Part shown: positions 24,096 through 33,701 of the stretch, in pieces
How the letters are laid out: each line of letters opens with the position of its first letter
Position numbering within the stretch: position 1 is the first letter of the stretch
Source: Streptomyces sp. NBC_01296
GTDB lineage: Bacteria > Actinomycetota > Actinomycetes > Streptomycetales > Streptomycetaceae
Direction of reading: 5' to 3'
Assembly: GCF_035984415.1 (NCBI RefSeq)
Contig: NZ_CP130720.1
Location: 8,556,001 to 8,620,000, forward strand
DNA: 64,000 nucleotides
Notes under the pieces: model-generated
What the model was told of the DNA's origin: nothing
What the model saw: only the letters and a program-made list of their open reading frames with translations
Databases searched by the model: none
Position numbers and translations under genes: made by a program

Positions 24096-27020
24096 ATGTC
24101 GTCACACCCCCCACCCAGATTCCACGGACGACGCAAACTGCTCACCGCGTCCGCCACGGCCGTGGCCCTCTCGCTCCCCCTGGGCCTCACGGCCGTCGGC
24201 GCCACCACCGCCGCGGCCGCAGCGGTGCAGTGCAGCGTCGACTACAAGACCAACGACTGGGGTTCGGGCTTCACCGCCGAACTGACCCTCACCAACCGGT
24301 CCGCGACCGCTCTCGACGGTTGGAACCTCACCTACGACTACTCCGGCAACCAGCAGCTGACCAACGGCTGGAACGGCGTTTGGACCCAGTCCGGCAAGAG
24401 CGTCCGCGTCTCGGCCCCGGACTGGAACAAGACCGTCGCCGCGGGCGCGGCCGTCACCACCGGCGCCCAGTTCAGCTACAGCGGGACCAACGCCGCCCCC
24501 ACTTCCTTCGCCGTCAACGGCACCCCGTGCACCGGAGCCCACCAGCCCCCGGTCGCCGTCCTGACCAGCCCCACCGCGGGCGCCGTCTACACGGCGGGCA
24601 CCCCCGTCCCGCTAGCCGCCACCGCCGCCGCGGCCGACGGCGCCACCGTGGGCAAGGTCGAGTTCTACAGCGACACCACGCTCCTGGGCACGGACACCAC
24701 GGCGCCCTTCACCCTGGATGCCACCGGCCTCGCAGCCGGTTCCCACTCCCTCTACGCCAAGGCCTACGACAGCCTCGGGGCCTCCGCCGAGTCGGCCCCC
24801 GTCGGCATCACCGTCGCTGCGGGCCCCGCGCTCGTCGCCACCCCCGCGCAGCTCTCCGTGCGCCGCGGGGAGACGGGCACCTTCGACCTGAAGCTCTCCA
24901 AGCAGCCGGCCGCGAACGTCACGGTGGGCGTGGCCCGTACCTCGGGCAACACCGACCTCACCGCGGCACCCGCCGCGCTCACCTTCACCCCGGCGAACTG
25001 GAACACCGCCCAGAAGGTGACGGTCACCGCCGGTACCACCGGCAGCGGCTCCGCCGTCTTCACCGTGACCGCCCCCGGCCACGCCAAGGCCGAGGTGACG
25101 GTCGCCGAGCTGGCCGCCGACTCCACGTACGACGCCCACTTCCTCGACCTCTACGGGAAGATCACCAACCCGGCCAACGGCTACTTCTCGCCCGAGGGCA
25201 TCCCGTACCACTCCGTCGAGACGCTGATCGTCGAGGCCCCGGACCAGGGCCACGAGACGACCTCCGAGGCCTACAGCTACCTGATCTGGCTGCAGGCGAT
25301 GTACGGGAAGATCACCGGGGACTGGACCAAGTTCAACGGTGCGTGGGAGACCATGGAGAAGTTCATGATCCCCACCCATGCCGATCAGCCGACGACGGGC
25401 ACCTACAACGCCTCCAAGCCCGCCACCTACGCGCCCGAGCAGGACCTCCCCTCGCAGTACCCGGCCAAGCTCGACGGAGCAGTCTCCGCCGGTGCGGACC
25501 CGATCGCCGGTGAGCTGAAGAGCGCGTACGGCACGGACGACATCTACGGCATGCACTGGCTCCAGGACGTCGACAACGTCTACGGCTACGGCAACGAGCC
25601 CGGAAAGTGCTCCGCCGGACCCACCGCGACTGGACCCTCGTACATCAACACCTTCCAGCGCGGCCCCGAGGAATCGGTCTGGGAGACCGTGCCGCACCCC
25701 ACCTGCGACAACTTCACCTACGGCGGCAAGAACGGCTACCTCGACCTCTTCACCGGGGACGCCTCCTACGCCAAGCAGTGGAAGTTCACCGATGCCCCGG
25801 ACGCCGACGCGCGTGCCATCCAGGCCGCCTACTGGGCGGATGTCTGGGCCAAGGAGCAGGGCAACGGGACCCAGGTCACCGCGACCGTCTCCAAGGCGGC
25901 GAAGATGGGCGACTACCTGCGGTACTCCATGTTCGACAAGTACTTCAAGAAGGCCGGCAACTGCGTGGGCCCGACCGTCTGCCCCGCGGGCACCGGCAAG
26001 GACAGCGCGCACTACCTGATGTCCTGGTACTACGCCTGGGGCGGCGCCACCGACACCGCGGCCGGCTGGTCCTGGCGGATCGGCTCCAGCCACGCGCACA
26101 GCGGATACCAGAACCCCCTCGCCGCTTACGCGCTCAGCGAGTACGCCCCGCTGAAGCCCAAGTCGCCGACCGGGGCCACGGACTGGGCGACCAGCCTCGA
26201 CCGGCAGCTGGAGTTCTACCGCTGGCTCCAGTCCGACGAGGGCGCCATCGCGGGCGGCGCCACCAACAGCTGGCAGGGGCGCTACGCACAGCCCCCGGCC
26301 GGGACCGCCACCTTTCACGGCCTCTTCTACGACGAGAAGCCGGTCTACCAGGACCCGCCGTCCAACCAGTGGTTCGGCTTCCAGGCCTGGTCCATGGAGC
26401 GGGTCGCCGAGCTCTACGAGCAGACGGGCGACGCGGGCGCCAAGGCCCTGCTCGACAAGTGGGTCGGCTGGGCCCTGTCGAAGACCACGATCAACCCCGA
26501 CGGCACCTACCGGATCCCCTCCACCCTCAAGTGGTCCGGCGCCCCGGACACCTGGAACGCGTCGGCTCCCGGCGCCAACGCGGGCCTGCACGTCACCGTC
26601 GCCGACTACACCGATGACGTGGGCGTGGCCGCCGCATACGCCAAGACCCTGACCTACTACGCCGCGAAGTCCGGGAACGCCGAGGCCAAGAGGGTCGCCA
26701 AGGCCCTGCTCGACGGCATGTGGGCCCACCACCAGGACCCGCTGGGCCTCTCCGTCCAGGAGACCCGGACCGACTACAAGCGCTTCAACGACCCGGTGTA
26801 CGTGCCCAGCACCTGGACCGGAAAGATGCCGAACGGCGACGCGGTGAACTCCTCGTCCACCTTCGCCTCGATCCGTGGCTTCTACAAGAACGACCCGGCC
26901 TGGCCGAAGGTCGAGGCCTACCTCGCGGGCGGCGCCGCGCCCGTCTTCACCTACCACCGGTTCTGGGCCCAGGCGGACATCGCCCTGGCCATGGGCTCGT
27001 ACGCGGAGCTGCTCGAATAA
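24096..27020 (+). CDS. secreted GH48 cellobiohydrolase with CBM2 and two beta-sandwich modules
   Basis: Processive reducing-end cellulase, 974 residues. Signal peptide 1-43; CBM2 about 44-148 (VQCSVDYKTNDWGSGFTAEL, NGWNGVWTQSG); an Ig-like module about 150-245 (PVAVLTSPTAGAVYTAG); a second module about 246-345 that is shared with the GH9 enzyme of this window; GH48 catalytic domain from about 346, starting YDAHFLDLYGKITNPANGYF and containing VEAPDQGHETTSEA with the conserved Glu. AGGAG lies 10 nt before the ATG. Strict cellulose-dependent control by CebR is expected. Confidence 0.95.
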   Translation: MSSHPPPRFHGRRKLLTASATAVALSLPLGLTAVGATTAAAAAVQCSVDYKTNDWGSGFTAELTLTNRSATALDGWNLTYDYSGNQQLTNGWNGVWTQSGKSVRVSAPDWNKTVAAGAAVTTGAQFSYSGTNAAPTSFAVNGTPCTGAHQPPVAVLTSPTAGAVYTAGTPVPLAATAAAADGATVGKVEFYSDTTLLGTDTTAPFTLDATGLAAGSHSLYAKAYDSLGASAESAPVGITVAAGPALVATPAQLSVRRGETGTFDLKLSKQPAANVTVGVARTSGNTDLTAAPAALTFTPANWNTAQKVTVTAGTTGSGSAVFTVTAPGHAKAEVTVAELAADSTYDAHFLDLYGKITNPANGYFSPEGIPYHSVETLIVEAPDQGHETTSEAYSYLIWLQAMYGKITGDWTKFNGAWETMEKFMIPTHADQPTTGTYNASKPATYAPEQDLPSQYPAKLDGAVSAGADPIAGELKSAYGTDDIYGMHWLQDVDNVYGYGNEPGKCSAGPTATGPSYINTFQRGPEESVWETVPHPTCDNFTYGGKNGYLDLFTGDASYAKQWKFTDAPDADARAIQAAYWADVWAKEQGNGTQVTATVSKAAKMGDYLRYSMFDKYFKKAGNCVGPTVCPAGTGKDSAHYLMSWYYAWGGATDTAAGWSWRIGSSHAHSGYQNPLAAYALSEYAPLKPKSPTGATDWATSLDRQLEFYRWLQSDEGAIAGGATNSWQGRYAQPPAGTATFHGLFYDEKPVYQDPPSNQWFGFQAWSMERVAELYEQTGDAGAKALLDKWVGWALSKTTINPDGTYRIPSTLKWSGAPDTWNASAPGANAGLHVTVADYTDDVGVAAAYAKTLTYYAAKSGNAEAKRVAKALLDGMWAHHQDPLGLSVQETRTDYKRFNDPVYVPSTWTGKMPNGDAVNSSSTFASIRGFYKNDPAWPKVEAYLAGGAAPVFTYHRFWAQADIALAMGSYAELLE

Positions 27021-27056
27021 CAGAGCGCCCCGCCCGGAGACGGCTCCGCGTACGAC

Positions 27057-27091
27057 GAGGCCGGGCAGGCCCTCAGGGACTGCCCGGCCTC
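27057..27091. terminator. bidirectional terminator between GH48 and araA
   Basis: Perfect 12-bp stem GAGGCCGGGCAG (27057-27068) / CTGCCCGGCCTC (27080-27091) with an 11-nt loop, between convergent genes. Confidence 0.82.
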
Positions 27092-27124
27092 TACGCGTCC
27101 CCCGTCACACGCTCTCCGGGCGGT

Positions 27125-28636
27125 TCACAATCCCAGTGCGAGCCGGTGGTAGGTCTGGTTCCAGCGGAGATCGCGCCGGAACTGCTTCGGGGTGGTGGTC
27201 TCGTCGATGAGCGCGAGTTCCATGCGGAGCATCTCGGCCAGGTCGTCGAGGTGGTCGGAGGTGAGGGCGGTGCTGAGGACGGTGTGGTGCGGCCCTCCGG
27301 CCGTCAGCCAGGATTCGGTGGAGGTCCGCAGGCCGGGGCGGGGCCGCCAGACCGCGCGCGCGACGGGCAGGGCGGGCAGCGGGTGCGGGGGTGCCACCAC
27401 GTCGATGTCATTGGCGACCAGGCGGAAGCGGTCGCCGAGGTCGGCGAGCCCGACCACCACGGCCGGCCCGGGGGCCGCGTCGAACACCAGGCGCACCGGG
27501 TCCTCCCGCCCGCCGATGCCGAGGGGGTGGACCTGACAGCTGGGCCTGGCGGTCGCGATGGTGGGGCAGACCTCCAGCATGTGTGCGCCCAGGATGAGCT
27601 CGTTGCCGGGCGTCATGTCGTAGGTGTAGTCCTCCATGAAGGAGGTGCCGCCCGGGAGACCGGTGGCGGCCGCCTTGAGGGCGCGCAGCAGGGTGGCGGT
27701 CTTCCAGTCGCCCTCACCTCCGAAGCCGTAGCCCTGGGCCATGAGCCGCTGGACCGCGAGGCCGGGCAGCTGGCGCAGTCCGCCGAGGTCCTCGAAGTTG
27801 GTGGTGAAGGCCCCGAAGCCGCCCGCTTCGAGGAAGGTGCGCAGGCCGGCTTCGATGCGGGCCGCGTAACGCAGCGAGTCGTGCCGTTCGCCGCCCGGCC
27901 GCAGTTCCGGCGCCAGGTGGTACAGGTCCGCGTACTCCTCGACGAGGGAGGCCACCTCGCTCTCGTCCGCGCTGTCGACGACCTCCACCAGGTCGTTGAC
28001 GCCGTAGGTGTTGACGGAGACGCCGAAGCGCAACTGGGCCTCGACCTTGTCGCCCTCGGTGACGGCCACGTCGCGCATGTTGTCGCCGAAGCGGGCGACC
28101 TTGAGGGTGGCCAGTTCGGATCGCGCGGCGGCCGCCCGCGCCCAGACCGCGACGCGTGCGGTGGTGACCGGATCGGAGACGTGGCCGGCCACGGTCTTGC
28201 GGGGGACGCCGAGACGGGCCTGGATGTGCCCGAACTCGCGGTCTCCGTGAGCGGCTTGGTTGAGGTTCATGAAGTCCATGTCGATGGTGTCCCAGGGCAG
28301 GGCCACGTTCGACTGGGTGTGGAGGTGCAGCAACGGCTTGCGCAGCGCGTCCAGTCCGGCGATCCACATCTTGGCCGGCGAGAAGGTGTGCATCCAGGCG
28401 ATGAGCCCGATGCACCGGTCGTCGGCGTTGGCGTCGAGGCATGTCCGGCGGATGGCGTCGGCGTCGGTCAGTACCGGCTTCCACACGACACGTGCGGCAA
28501 TGCCGGAGACGTCGGCCAGGGTGGTGGCGATCTGCAGGGACTGTTCGGCGACCTGCTTCAGGGTCTCCTCCCCGTACAGGCCTTGGCTGCCCGTGAGGAA
28601 CCAGATTTCCTGGGCGGGAGATGTCGGGCTGGGCAC
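27125..28636 (-). CDS. araA: L-arabinose isomerase
   Basis: Converts L-arabinose to L-ribulose. 503 residues, standard length. Recognisable segments include EIWFLTGSQGLYGEETLKQV, the metal-site region TTNFEDLGGL, YGFGGEGDWKTA (conserved Glu) and SFMEDYTYDM. It follows araB on the same strand with a 127-bp gap and probably shares its class A promoter. No operator is seen in the gap. Confidence 0.97.
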   Translation of the reverse strand: MPSPTSPAQEIWFLTGSQGLYGEETLKQVAEQSLQIATTLADVSGIAARVVWKPVLTDADAIRRTCLDANADDRCIGLIAWMHTFSPAKMWIAGLDALRKPLLHLHTQSNVALPWDTIDMDFMNLNQAAHGDREFGHIQARLGVPRKTVAGHVSDPVTTARVAVWARAAAARSELATLKVARFGDNMRDVAVTEGDKVEAQLRFGVSVNTYGVNDLVEVVDSADESEVASLVEEYADLYHLAPELRPGGERHDSLRYAARIEAGLRTFLEAGGFGAFTTNFEDLGGLRQLPGLAVQRLMAQGYGFGGEGDWKTATLLRALKAAATGLPGGTSFMEDYTYDMTPGNELILGAHMLEVCPTIATARPSCQVHPLGIGGREDPVRLVFDAAPGPAVVVGLADLGDRFRLVANDIDVVAPPHPLPALPVARAVWRPRPGLRTSTESWLTAGGPHHTVLSTALTSDHLDDLAEMLRMELALIDETTTPKQFRRDLRWNQTYHRLALGL

Positions 28637-28763
28637 ATGGACTCCTGAAGGTGACGTCCCGCAACGGGGGTGAGGGCGGCGGGCGGGTGGGGAAGTGGTT
28701 TACGAACAGCGGGGCGGGGTCAGGTGGTGTCCGGCGGATCGGGGACGGTCCCGCCGGATATCC

Positions 28764-30458
28764 CTAGCCCTCGGTGTGGGTCGTGTCGCGGATGCTCCTC
28801 AGCCGGTGCAGCAGGCCGTCGACGGCGAAGTGGTCGTGCAGGAGCCGGTATTCGGCGAAGAGGGCGTCGTAGGCGTCGGCCCGGGAGGCGTCGGGCGTGT
28901 AGACGGCGGGCAGTCGGCGGCCCATGGCGGCGGTGGCCGTGCGTACGTCCGCGTGCGCGCCGGCGGCCACGGCGGCGTGGATGGCCGACCCGAGGGCGGG
29001 GCCCTGGTCGGACGCGGCCAGGGAGACGGGGCGGCGCAGCACGTCGGAGTAGATCTGCATCAGCAGCTCGTTCTTGGCCAGTCCGCCGGCGACGATGAAC
29101 TCGTGCACCGGTACGCCGCCGCTCTCCAGCGCCTCCGCGATGACGCGGGTGCCGAAGGCGGTGGCTTCGAGCAGCGCGCGGTAGACGTCCTCGGGGCGGG
29201 TCGCGAGGGTGAGGCCCACGATGACTCCGGAGAGGTGGTGGTCGACGAGGACCGAACGGTTGCCGTTCAGCCAGTCGAGGGCGACCAGTCCGTGTCCGCC
29301 GACCGGCTGGCCGGCGGCCTTGCGGGTCAGCAGGGTGTGCAGGTCCTCGCCGCGGTCGGCGGCCTCGGCGAGGTAGTCCGCCGGGACGCCTTGCTCCAGT
29401 ACCCAGGCGAAGATGTCGCCGACCGCGCTCTGGCCGGCCTCGTAGCCGTAGGTCCCCTCCACGATCCCGCCGGCCACGACACCGCAGATGCCGGGTACGT
29501 CGGCGAGGACGGGGGCGTTCACGACGTGGCAGGTGGAGGTCCCCATGATGGCGAGCAGCTGGCCGTCCTCCACGGCCTGGGCCGCCGCCGCGGTGACATG
29601 GGCGTCGACGTTGCCCGCGGCCACGGCTATGCCGGGGCGCAGCCCCGTCCACGCTGCCGCCTCCGTACTGAGCGAGCCCACTCGTGAGCCCAGCGCGGAG
29701 AGGGGGAATTCGAGGCGGGTGCGCGCGAAGTCGGCGAACTGGGGGTTCAATGCGGCCAGGTACTCCTCGCTCGGGTAGGTGCCGTCCTGGTGGATGCCCT
29801 TGTATCCGGCCGTGCAGGCGTTGCGGGACTCGGCGCCGGTGAGCTGCCACACGATCCAGTCGGCGGCCTCGATCCACCGCGCGCAGGTGTCGTAGACGAG
29901 CGGATCCTCCTCCAGGACCTGGAGGGCCTTCGCGAACTGCCACTCGGCGGAGATCCGGCCGCCGTAGCGGGCGATCCACTTCTCCCCGCGGGCGTGGGCG
30001 AGTTCGTTGATGCGGTCGGCATGAGACTGGGCGGAGTGGTGCTTCCACAGTTTGGGCCATGCGTGCGGCCGTCCGGCGAGGTCGGTCTCGGCGAGGGGGG
30101 TCCCGTCGGCCAGGGTGGGCAGGACGGTGCAGGCGGTGAAGTCGGTGGCGATGCCGATCACCGTGGCGGGGTCGATCCCGGCCGCGGCCACGGCCTGCGG
30201 GACGGCGTGGCGCAGTACGTCCCGCCAGTCCTGAGGGTGTTGCAGGGCCCAGTCCGGAGGCAGTGGCGCACCGCCGTGCGGCAGGTAGCGGTCGATGACG
30301 CCGTGCCGGTAGACGTGGACCGCCGCGGCCAGCTCCTGACCGTCGCGAACCCGCACCACCACGGCGCGGCCCGACAGCGTGCCGAAGTCGACGCCGACCG
30401 TGTACCGCTCCGATTCCTCGGGAAACGGGGTGGGCGCGAGGGGACTGGGTGAGGTCAA
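28764..30458 (-). CDS. araB: L-ribulokinase
   Basis: Phosphorylates L-ribulose to L-ribulose 5-phosphate. 564-residue FGGY kinase with N-terminal YTVGVDFGTLSGRAVVVRV, IGIATDFTACTVLP, and C-terminal IVAGGLAKNELLMQIYSDVL. I choose the TTG at 30458 as start: AAAGG lies 8 nt upstream and the next residues (SPSPLAP) lead straight into the domain, while longer frames run into the operator region. The class A operator lies about 100 bp upstream. Followed by araA. Confidence 0.95.
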   Translation of the reverse strand: MTSPSPLAPTPFPEESERYTVGVDFGTLSGRAVVVRVRDGQELAAAVHVYRHGVIDRYLPHGGAPLPPDWALQHPQDWRDVLRHAVPQAVAAAGIDPATVIGIATDFTACTVLPTLADGTPLAETDLAGRPHAWPKLWKHHSAQSHADRINELAHARGEKWIARYGGRISAEWQFAKALQVLEEDPLVYDTCARWIEAADWIVWQLTGAESRNACTAGYKGIHQDGTYPSEEYLAALNPQFADFARTRLEFPLSALGSRVGSLSTEAAAWTGLRPGIAVAAGNVDAHVTAAAAQAVEDGQLLAIMGTSTCHVVNAPVLADVPGICGVVAGGIVEGTYGYEAGQSAVGDIFAWVLEQGVPADYLAEAADRGEDLHTLLTRKAAGQPVGGHGLVALDWLNGNRSVLVDHHLSGVIVGLTLATRPEDVYRALLEATAFGTRVIAEALESGGVPVHEFIVAGGLAKNELLMQIYSDVLRRPVSLAASDQGPALGSAIHAAVAAGAHADVRTATAAMGRRLPAVYTPDASRADAYDALFAEYRLLHDHFAVDGLLHRLRSIRDTTHTEG

Positions 30459-30560
30459 CGGAGTGCCTTTCGAAGGAGCCGCGGGGCGGCAGGCGGCGGC
30501 CCGGCAGGCGGCGATGCCACCCGCGATCGTGGCGGTCGGCCGGGTGGTCCAATGCAATGC

Positions 30561-30578
30561 ATTGTGAGCGCTAACAAT
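30561..30578 (-). promoter_or_regulatory. class A operator before araB
   Basis: Read on the minus strand ATTGTTAGCGCTCACAAT. A TTGCCT element 18 bp upstream of its terminal CACAAT fits the stereotyped promoter-in-operator layout. It sits in the 524-bp divergent spacer between araB and the arabinose importer; apart from the two operators this spacer holds no gene. Confidence 0.78.
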
Positions 30579-30793
30579 ATCGAGAGGCAAGGGGTCTGCA
30601 TGGATCACGTGTGAGCGCCATCGGCGCAGTGGCCTCCGTATACGACCCGCCGGGAGTGATCCGTCGTCGATGTGGAGTGGAGCGGGTTGCGCCCTCAAGC
30701 CGGGTGGTGAAGCCGATGGCCTGGTGAGCGGATCGAGGCCCGCCTCGTCGGCCCGCTCGAGGCGGTAACGGGGAGGTAACGCGCACAAGGGGG

Positions 30794-30823
30794 TTGAGAA
30801 CCTGGCTTGTTAGCGCTCACAAT
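30794..30823 (+). promoter_or_regulatory. class A operator-promoter of the arabinose importer
   Basis: TTGAGA (30794-30799), an 18-bp spacer, and CACAAT (30818-30823). The operator TTGTTAGCGCTCACAAT covers 30807-30823, about 160 bp upstream of the binding-protein start. Confidence 0.75.
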
Positions 30824-30982
30824 GCCACGGTGCCCCCTCCCAAGGGGGTCCCTCTCCTGCGGATCCGGACGCCGGCCACCCAAGGTCGTCGTGCCCCGCG
30901 GCACTCCTGGGACTCCTGGTGGGCAAAGCCCGGCCCCGGCCGTGCGGCGCCTCTTCCTGTACACCCTGAAAGGAATCCCGAC

Positions 30983-31978
30983 ATGGCTCGCAGAGCAGTT
31001 CTCGTCCTCACCGCCGCCCTCCTCACCTCCTCGCTGACCGCCTGCTCGACCAGCAGCCCCGCCTCCAGCTCCCCCTCGGAGGCCAAGGCGGGATCCGGCA
31101 AGACGATCACGCTCGGCTTCGCCCAGGTCGGCGCCGAGAGCGGTTGGCGCACCGCCAACACCAAGTCCGTCCAGGAGGCGGCGAAGAAGGCCGGGATCAC
31201 CCTCAAGTTCTCCGACGCGCAGCAGAAGCAGGAGAACCAGATCAAGGCGATCCGCAACTTCATCCAGCAGAAGGTCGACGTCATCGCCTTCTCGCCGGTC
31301 GTGGAGTCCGGCTGGGACACGGTGCTGAAGGAGGCCAAGGACGCGGGCATCCCGGTCATCCTCACCGACCGCGCCGTGGACACCAAGGACACCTCCCTCT
31401 ACAAGACCTTCCTGGGCTCGGACTTCGTCAAGGAGGGCAAGTCCGCGGGCGAGTGGCTGACCGCCGCCTATGCGAACGAGCAGGGCCCGGTCAACATCGT
31501 CGAGCTCCAGGGCACCACGGGCTCCGCACCCGCCAACGACCGCAAGGCCGGCTTCGCCGACGCCATCCACGCCGACGGCAAGTTCAAGATCGTCGCCTCG
31601 CAGACCGGCGACTTCACCCGCGCCAAGGGCAAGGAGGTCATGCAGGCGTTCCTGAAGTCCCAGAAGGACATCGACGTCCTCTACGCCCACAACGACGACA
31701 TGGCCCTCGGCGCCATCCAGGCCATCGAGGAGTCCGGCAAGAAGCCCGGTACGGACATCAAGGTGATCTCGGTGGACGGGATCAAGGACGCCTTCGTCGC
31801 GATGACCGAGGGCAAGATCAACGTCGTGGTGGAGTGCAACCCGATGCTCGGTGACCAGCTGATGGAGCTGACCAAGAAGGTCGCGGCGGGGGAGAGCGTG
31901 CCGCCTCGCATCGAGACCCAGGAGGGTGTCTTCCCGCAGGACAAGGCCGCGGCCGCGCTGCCGTCCCGGAGCTACTGA
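30983..31978 (+). CDS. sugar ABC transporter binding lipoprotein (YtfQ/AraU type)
   Basis: Extracellular receptor, 331 residues, ATG at 30983 behind AAAGGAA. Lipobox LTACST at about residues 18-23. The mature part reads ITLGFAQVGAESGWRTANTK and DVIAFSPVVESGWDTVLKEA, a signature of the YtfQ subgroup, whose E. coli member binds furanose sugars. Within an araBAD locus and behind a class A operator the likely ligand is L-arabinose, possibly in furanose form. First gene of a four-gene importer with two different permeases. Confidence 0.92.
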   Translation: MARRAVLVLTAALLTSSLTACSTSSPASSSPSEAKAGSGKTITLGFAQVGAESGWRTANTKSVQEAAKKAGITLKFSDAQQKQENQIKAIRNFIQQKVDVIAFSPVVESGWDTVLKEAKDAGIPVILTDRAVDTKDTSLYKTFLGSDFVKEGKSAGEWLTAAYANEQGPVNIVELQGTTGSAPANDRKAGFADAIHADGKFKIVASQTGDFTRAKGKEVMQAFLKSQKDIDVLYAHNDDMALGAIQAIEESGKKPGTDIKVISVDGIKDAFVAMTEGKINVVVECNPMLGDQLMELTKKVAAGESVPPRIETQEGVFPQDKAAAALPSRSY

Positions 31979-32138
31979 CGCGGCAGCTTCCAGTGCGGGA
32001 GGAGGCCCGTCCCAGGCCGTCTCTTTCGGCTCGGCCGACCAGGCCGGAACTCGGTTCACAAGACCGGAAAGAGACGACCCAGGTGCCTCCTCGAGTGTCG
32101 GTAGCCCGCTCCACCACCCCACCATGAGAGGAGGGCGG

Positions 32139-33701
32139 ATGGCATCCCCGTCCACCACCCCGCGGCCCACGGCCGCGGGCGCCCCGCGACCCGTCCTGGA
32201 AGCCCAGGGCATCCGCAAGCAGTTCCCGGGCGTGCTCGCCCTCGACGGAGTCGCCCTGCGGCTCTTCCCCGGTGAGGTGCACGCCCTGATGGGCGAGAAC
32301 GGCGCCGGGAAGTCCACCTTGATCAAGGTGCTCACCGGTGTCCACCCCGCCGACGGCGGCACCCTCGTGGTCGACGGCCGGCCCCACGCGTTCGCGGACC
32401 CCCTCCAGGCGCAGCAGGCCGGCATCAGCACCGTCTACCAGGAGGTGAACCTCTGCCCGAACATCTCGGTCGCCGAGAACATCCTCATCGGGCGCGAACC
32501 GCGCCGGTTCGGTCTCATCCACTGGTCCGCGATGCGGCAGCGGGCGGCCGAGCTGCTGACGGAACTGGACCTCGACCTCGACGTCACCAGTCTGCTCGAC
32601 TCGCATTCGCTGGCGGTACAGCAACTGGTCGCCATCGTCAGGGCGGTGGACGTCTCGGCGAAGGTGCTCGTACTGGACGAACCCACCTCCAGCCTGGACC
32701 GCGAGGAGGTCGCCCAGCTCTTCACCCTGGTGCGGCGCCTGCGGGACCGCGGTGTGGCCATCCTCTTCGTCACGCACTTCCTCGACCAGGTCTTCGACCT
32801 CTGCGACCGCGTCACCATCCTGCGCAACGGCCAACTGGAAGGCGAGTACCCCATCGGGGAACTGACGCCGGTGACGCTGGTACAGCGCATGATCGGCGGA
32901 GAACTGGCCACCCTCGACCAGCTGTCCGGCCGGGCCCGCGAGGAAGCGGCCGTACGCGCGGCCGACGTGCCGTTCCTCCGGGCGCGACAACTGACCCGCA
33001 TGGGCTCGATCGAACCGTACGACCTCGACATCCACGCCGGCGAGGTCATCGGGCTGGCGGGGCTTCTGGGTTCGGGCCGCACCGAGGTGGCGCGCCTCCT
33101 GTTCGGCGCCGACAGCGCGGACGCCGGAGAGGTGAGCATCGAGGGCGAGAAGGTGGCCCTGCGCACCCCCCGCCACGCCATCGCCCGGGGCATCGCGTTC
33201 TGCTCCGAGAACCGCAAGTCCGAGGGGCTGGTGGGCGAGCTCACGGTCCGCGAGAACATCATCCTCGCCCTGCAGGCCGCCCGCGGCTGGACCAGGCCGC
33301 TGGCCCGGGCGAAGCAGGACGAACTGGCGCGGCACTGGATCGAAGCCCTGGACATCCGGCCCGGCGACCCCGAAGCGCAGGTACGCCACCTCAGCGGAGG
33401 CAACCAGCAGAAGGTGCTGCTCGCGCGCTGGCTGCTGACCGACCCCCGGCTCCTGATCCTCGACGAACCCACCCGGGGCATCGACATCGGGGCCAAGGCG
33501 GAGATCCAGAAGCTGGTGGCCCGCCTGGCGGGCGAAGGCACCTCCGTGCTGTTCATCTCGGCGGAACTCGAAGAGGTCCTGCGCCTGAGCCACCGCATCG
33601 CCGTGCTCCGCGACCACCGCATGGTGGCCACCCTCGCGAACGACGACACCGTCACGCCCGAACGCCTCCTCACGACCATCGCCACCGGAACGGACTCATG
33701 A
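32139..33701 (+). CDS. sugar ABC transporter double ATP-binding subunit (YtfR/AraV type)
   Basis: 520 residues, two fused ATPase domains: Walker A GENGAGKST near residue 50, VLVLDEPTSSLDREE; second domain P-loop GLLGSGRTE near 308, LSGGNQQKVLLARW near 417 and LILDEPTRGID. ATG 32139 is preceded by AGAGGAGGG. The stop overlaps the start of the next gene (ATGA), showing translational coupling. A 160-bp gap separates it from the binding-protein gene. Confidence 0.93.
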   Translation: MASPSTTPRPTAAGAPRPVLEAQGIRKQFPGVLALDGVALRLFPGEVHALMGENGAGKSTLIKVLTGVHPADGGTLVVDGRPHAFADPLQAQQAGISTVYQEVNLCPNISVAENILIGREPRRFGLIHWSAMRQRAAELLTELDLDLDVTSLLDSHSLAVQQLVAIVRAVDVSAKVLVLDEPTSSLDREEVAQLFTLVRRLRDRGVAILFVTHFLDQVFDLCDRVTILRNGQLEGEYPIGELTPVTLVQRMIGGELATLDQLSGRAREEAAVRAADVPFLRARQLTRMGSIEPYDLDIHAGEVIGLAGLLGSGRTEVARLLFGADSADAGEVSIEGEKVALRTPRHAIARGIAFCSENRKSEGLVGELTVRENIILALQAARGWTRPLARAKQDELARHWIEALDIRPGDPEAQVRHLSGGNQQKVLLARWLLTDPRLLILDEPTRGIDIGAKAEIQKLVARLAGEGTSVLFISAELEEVLRLSHRIAVLRDHRMVATLANDDTVTPERLLTTIATGTDS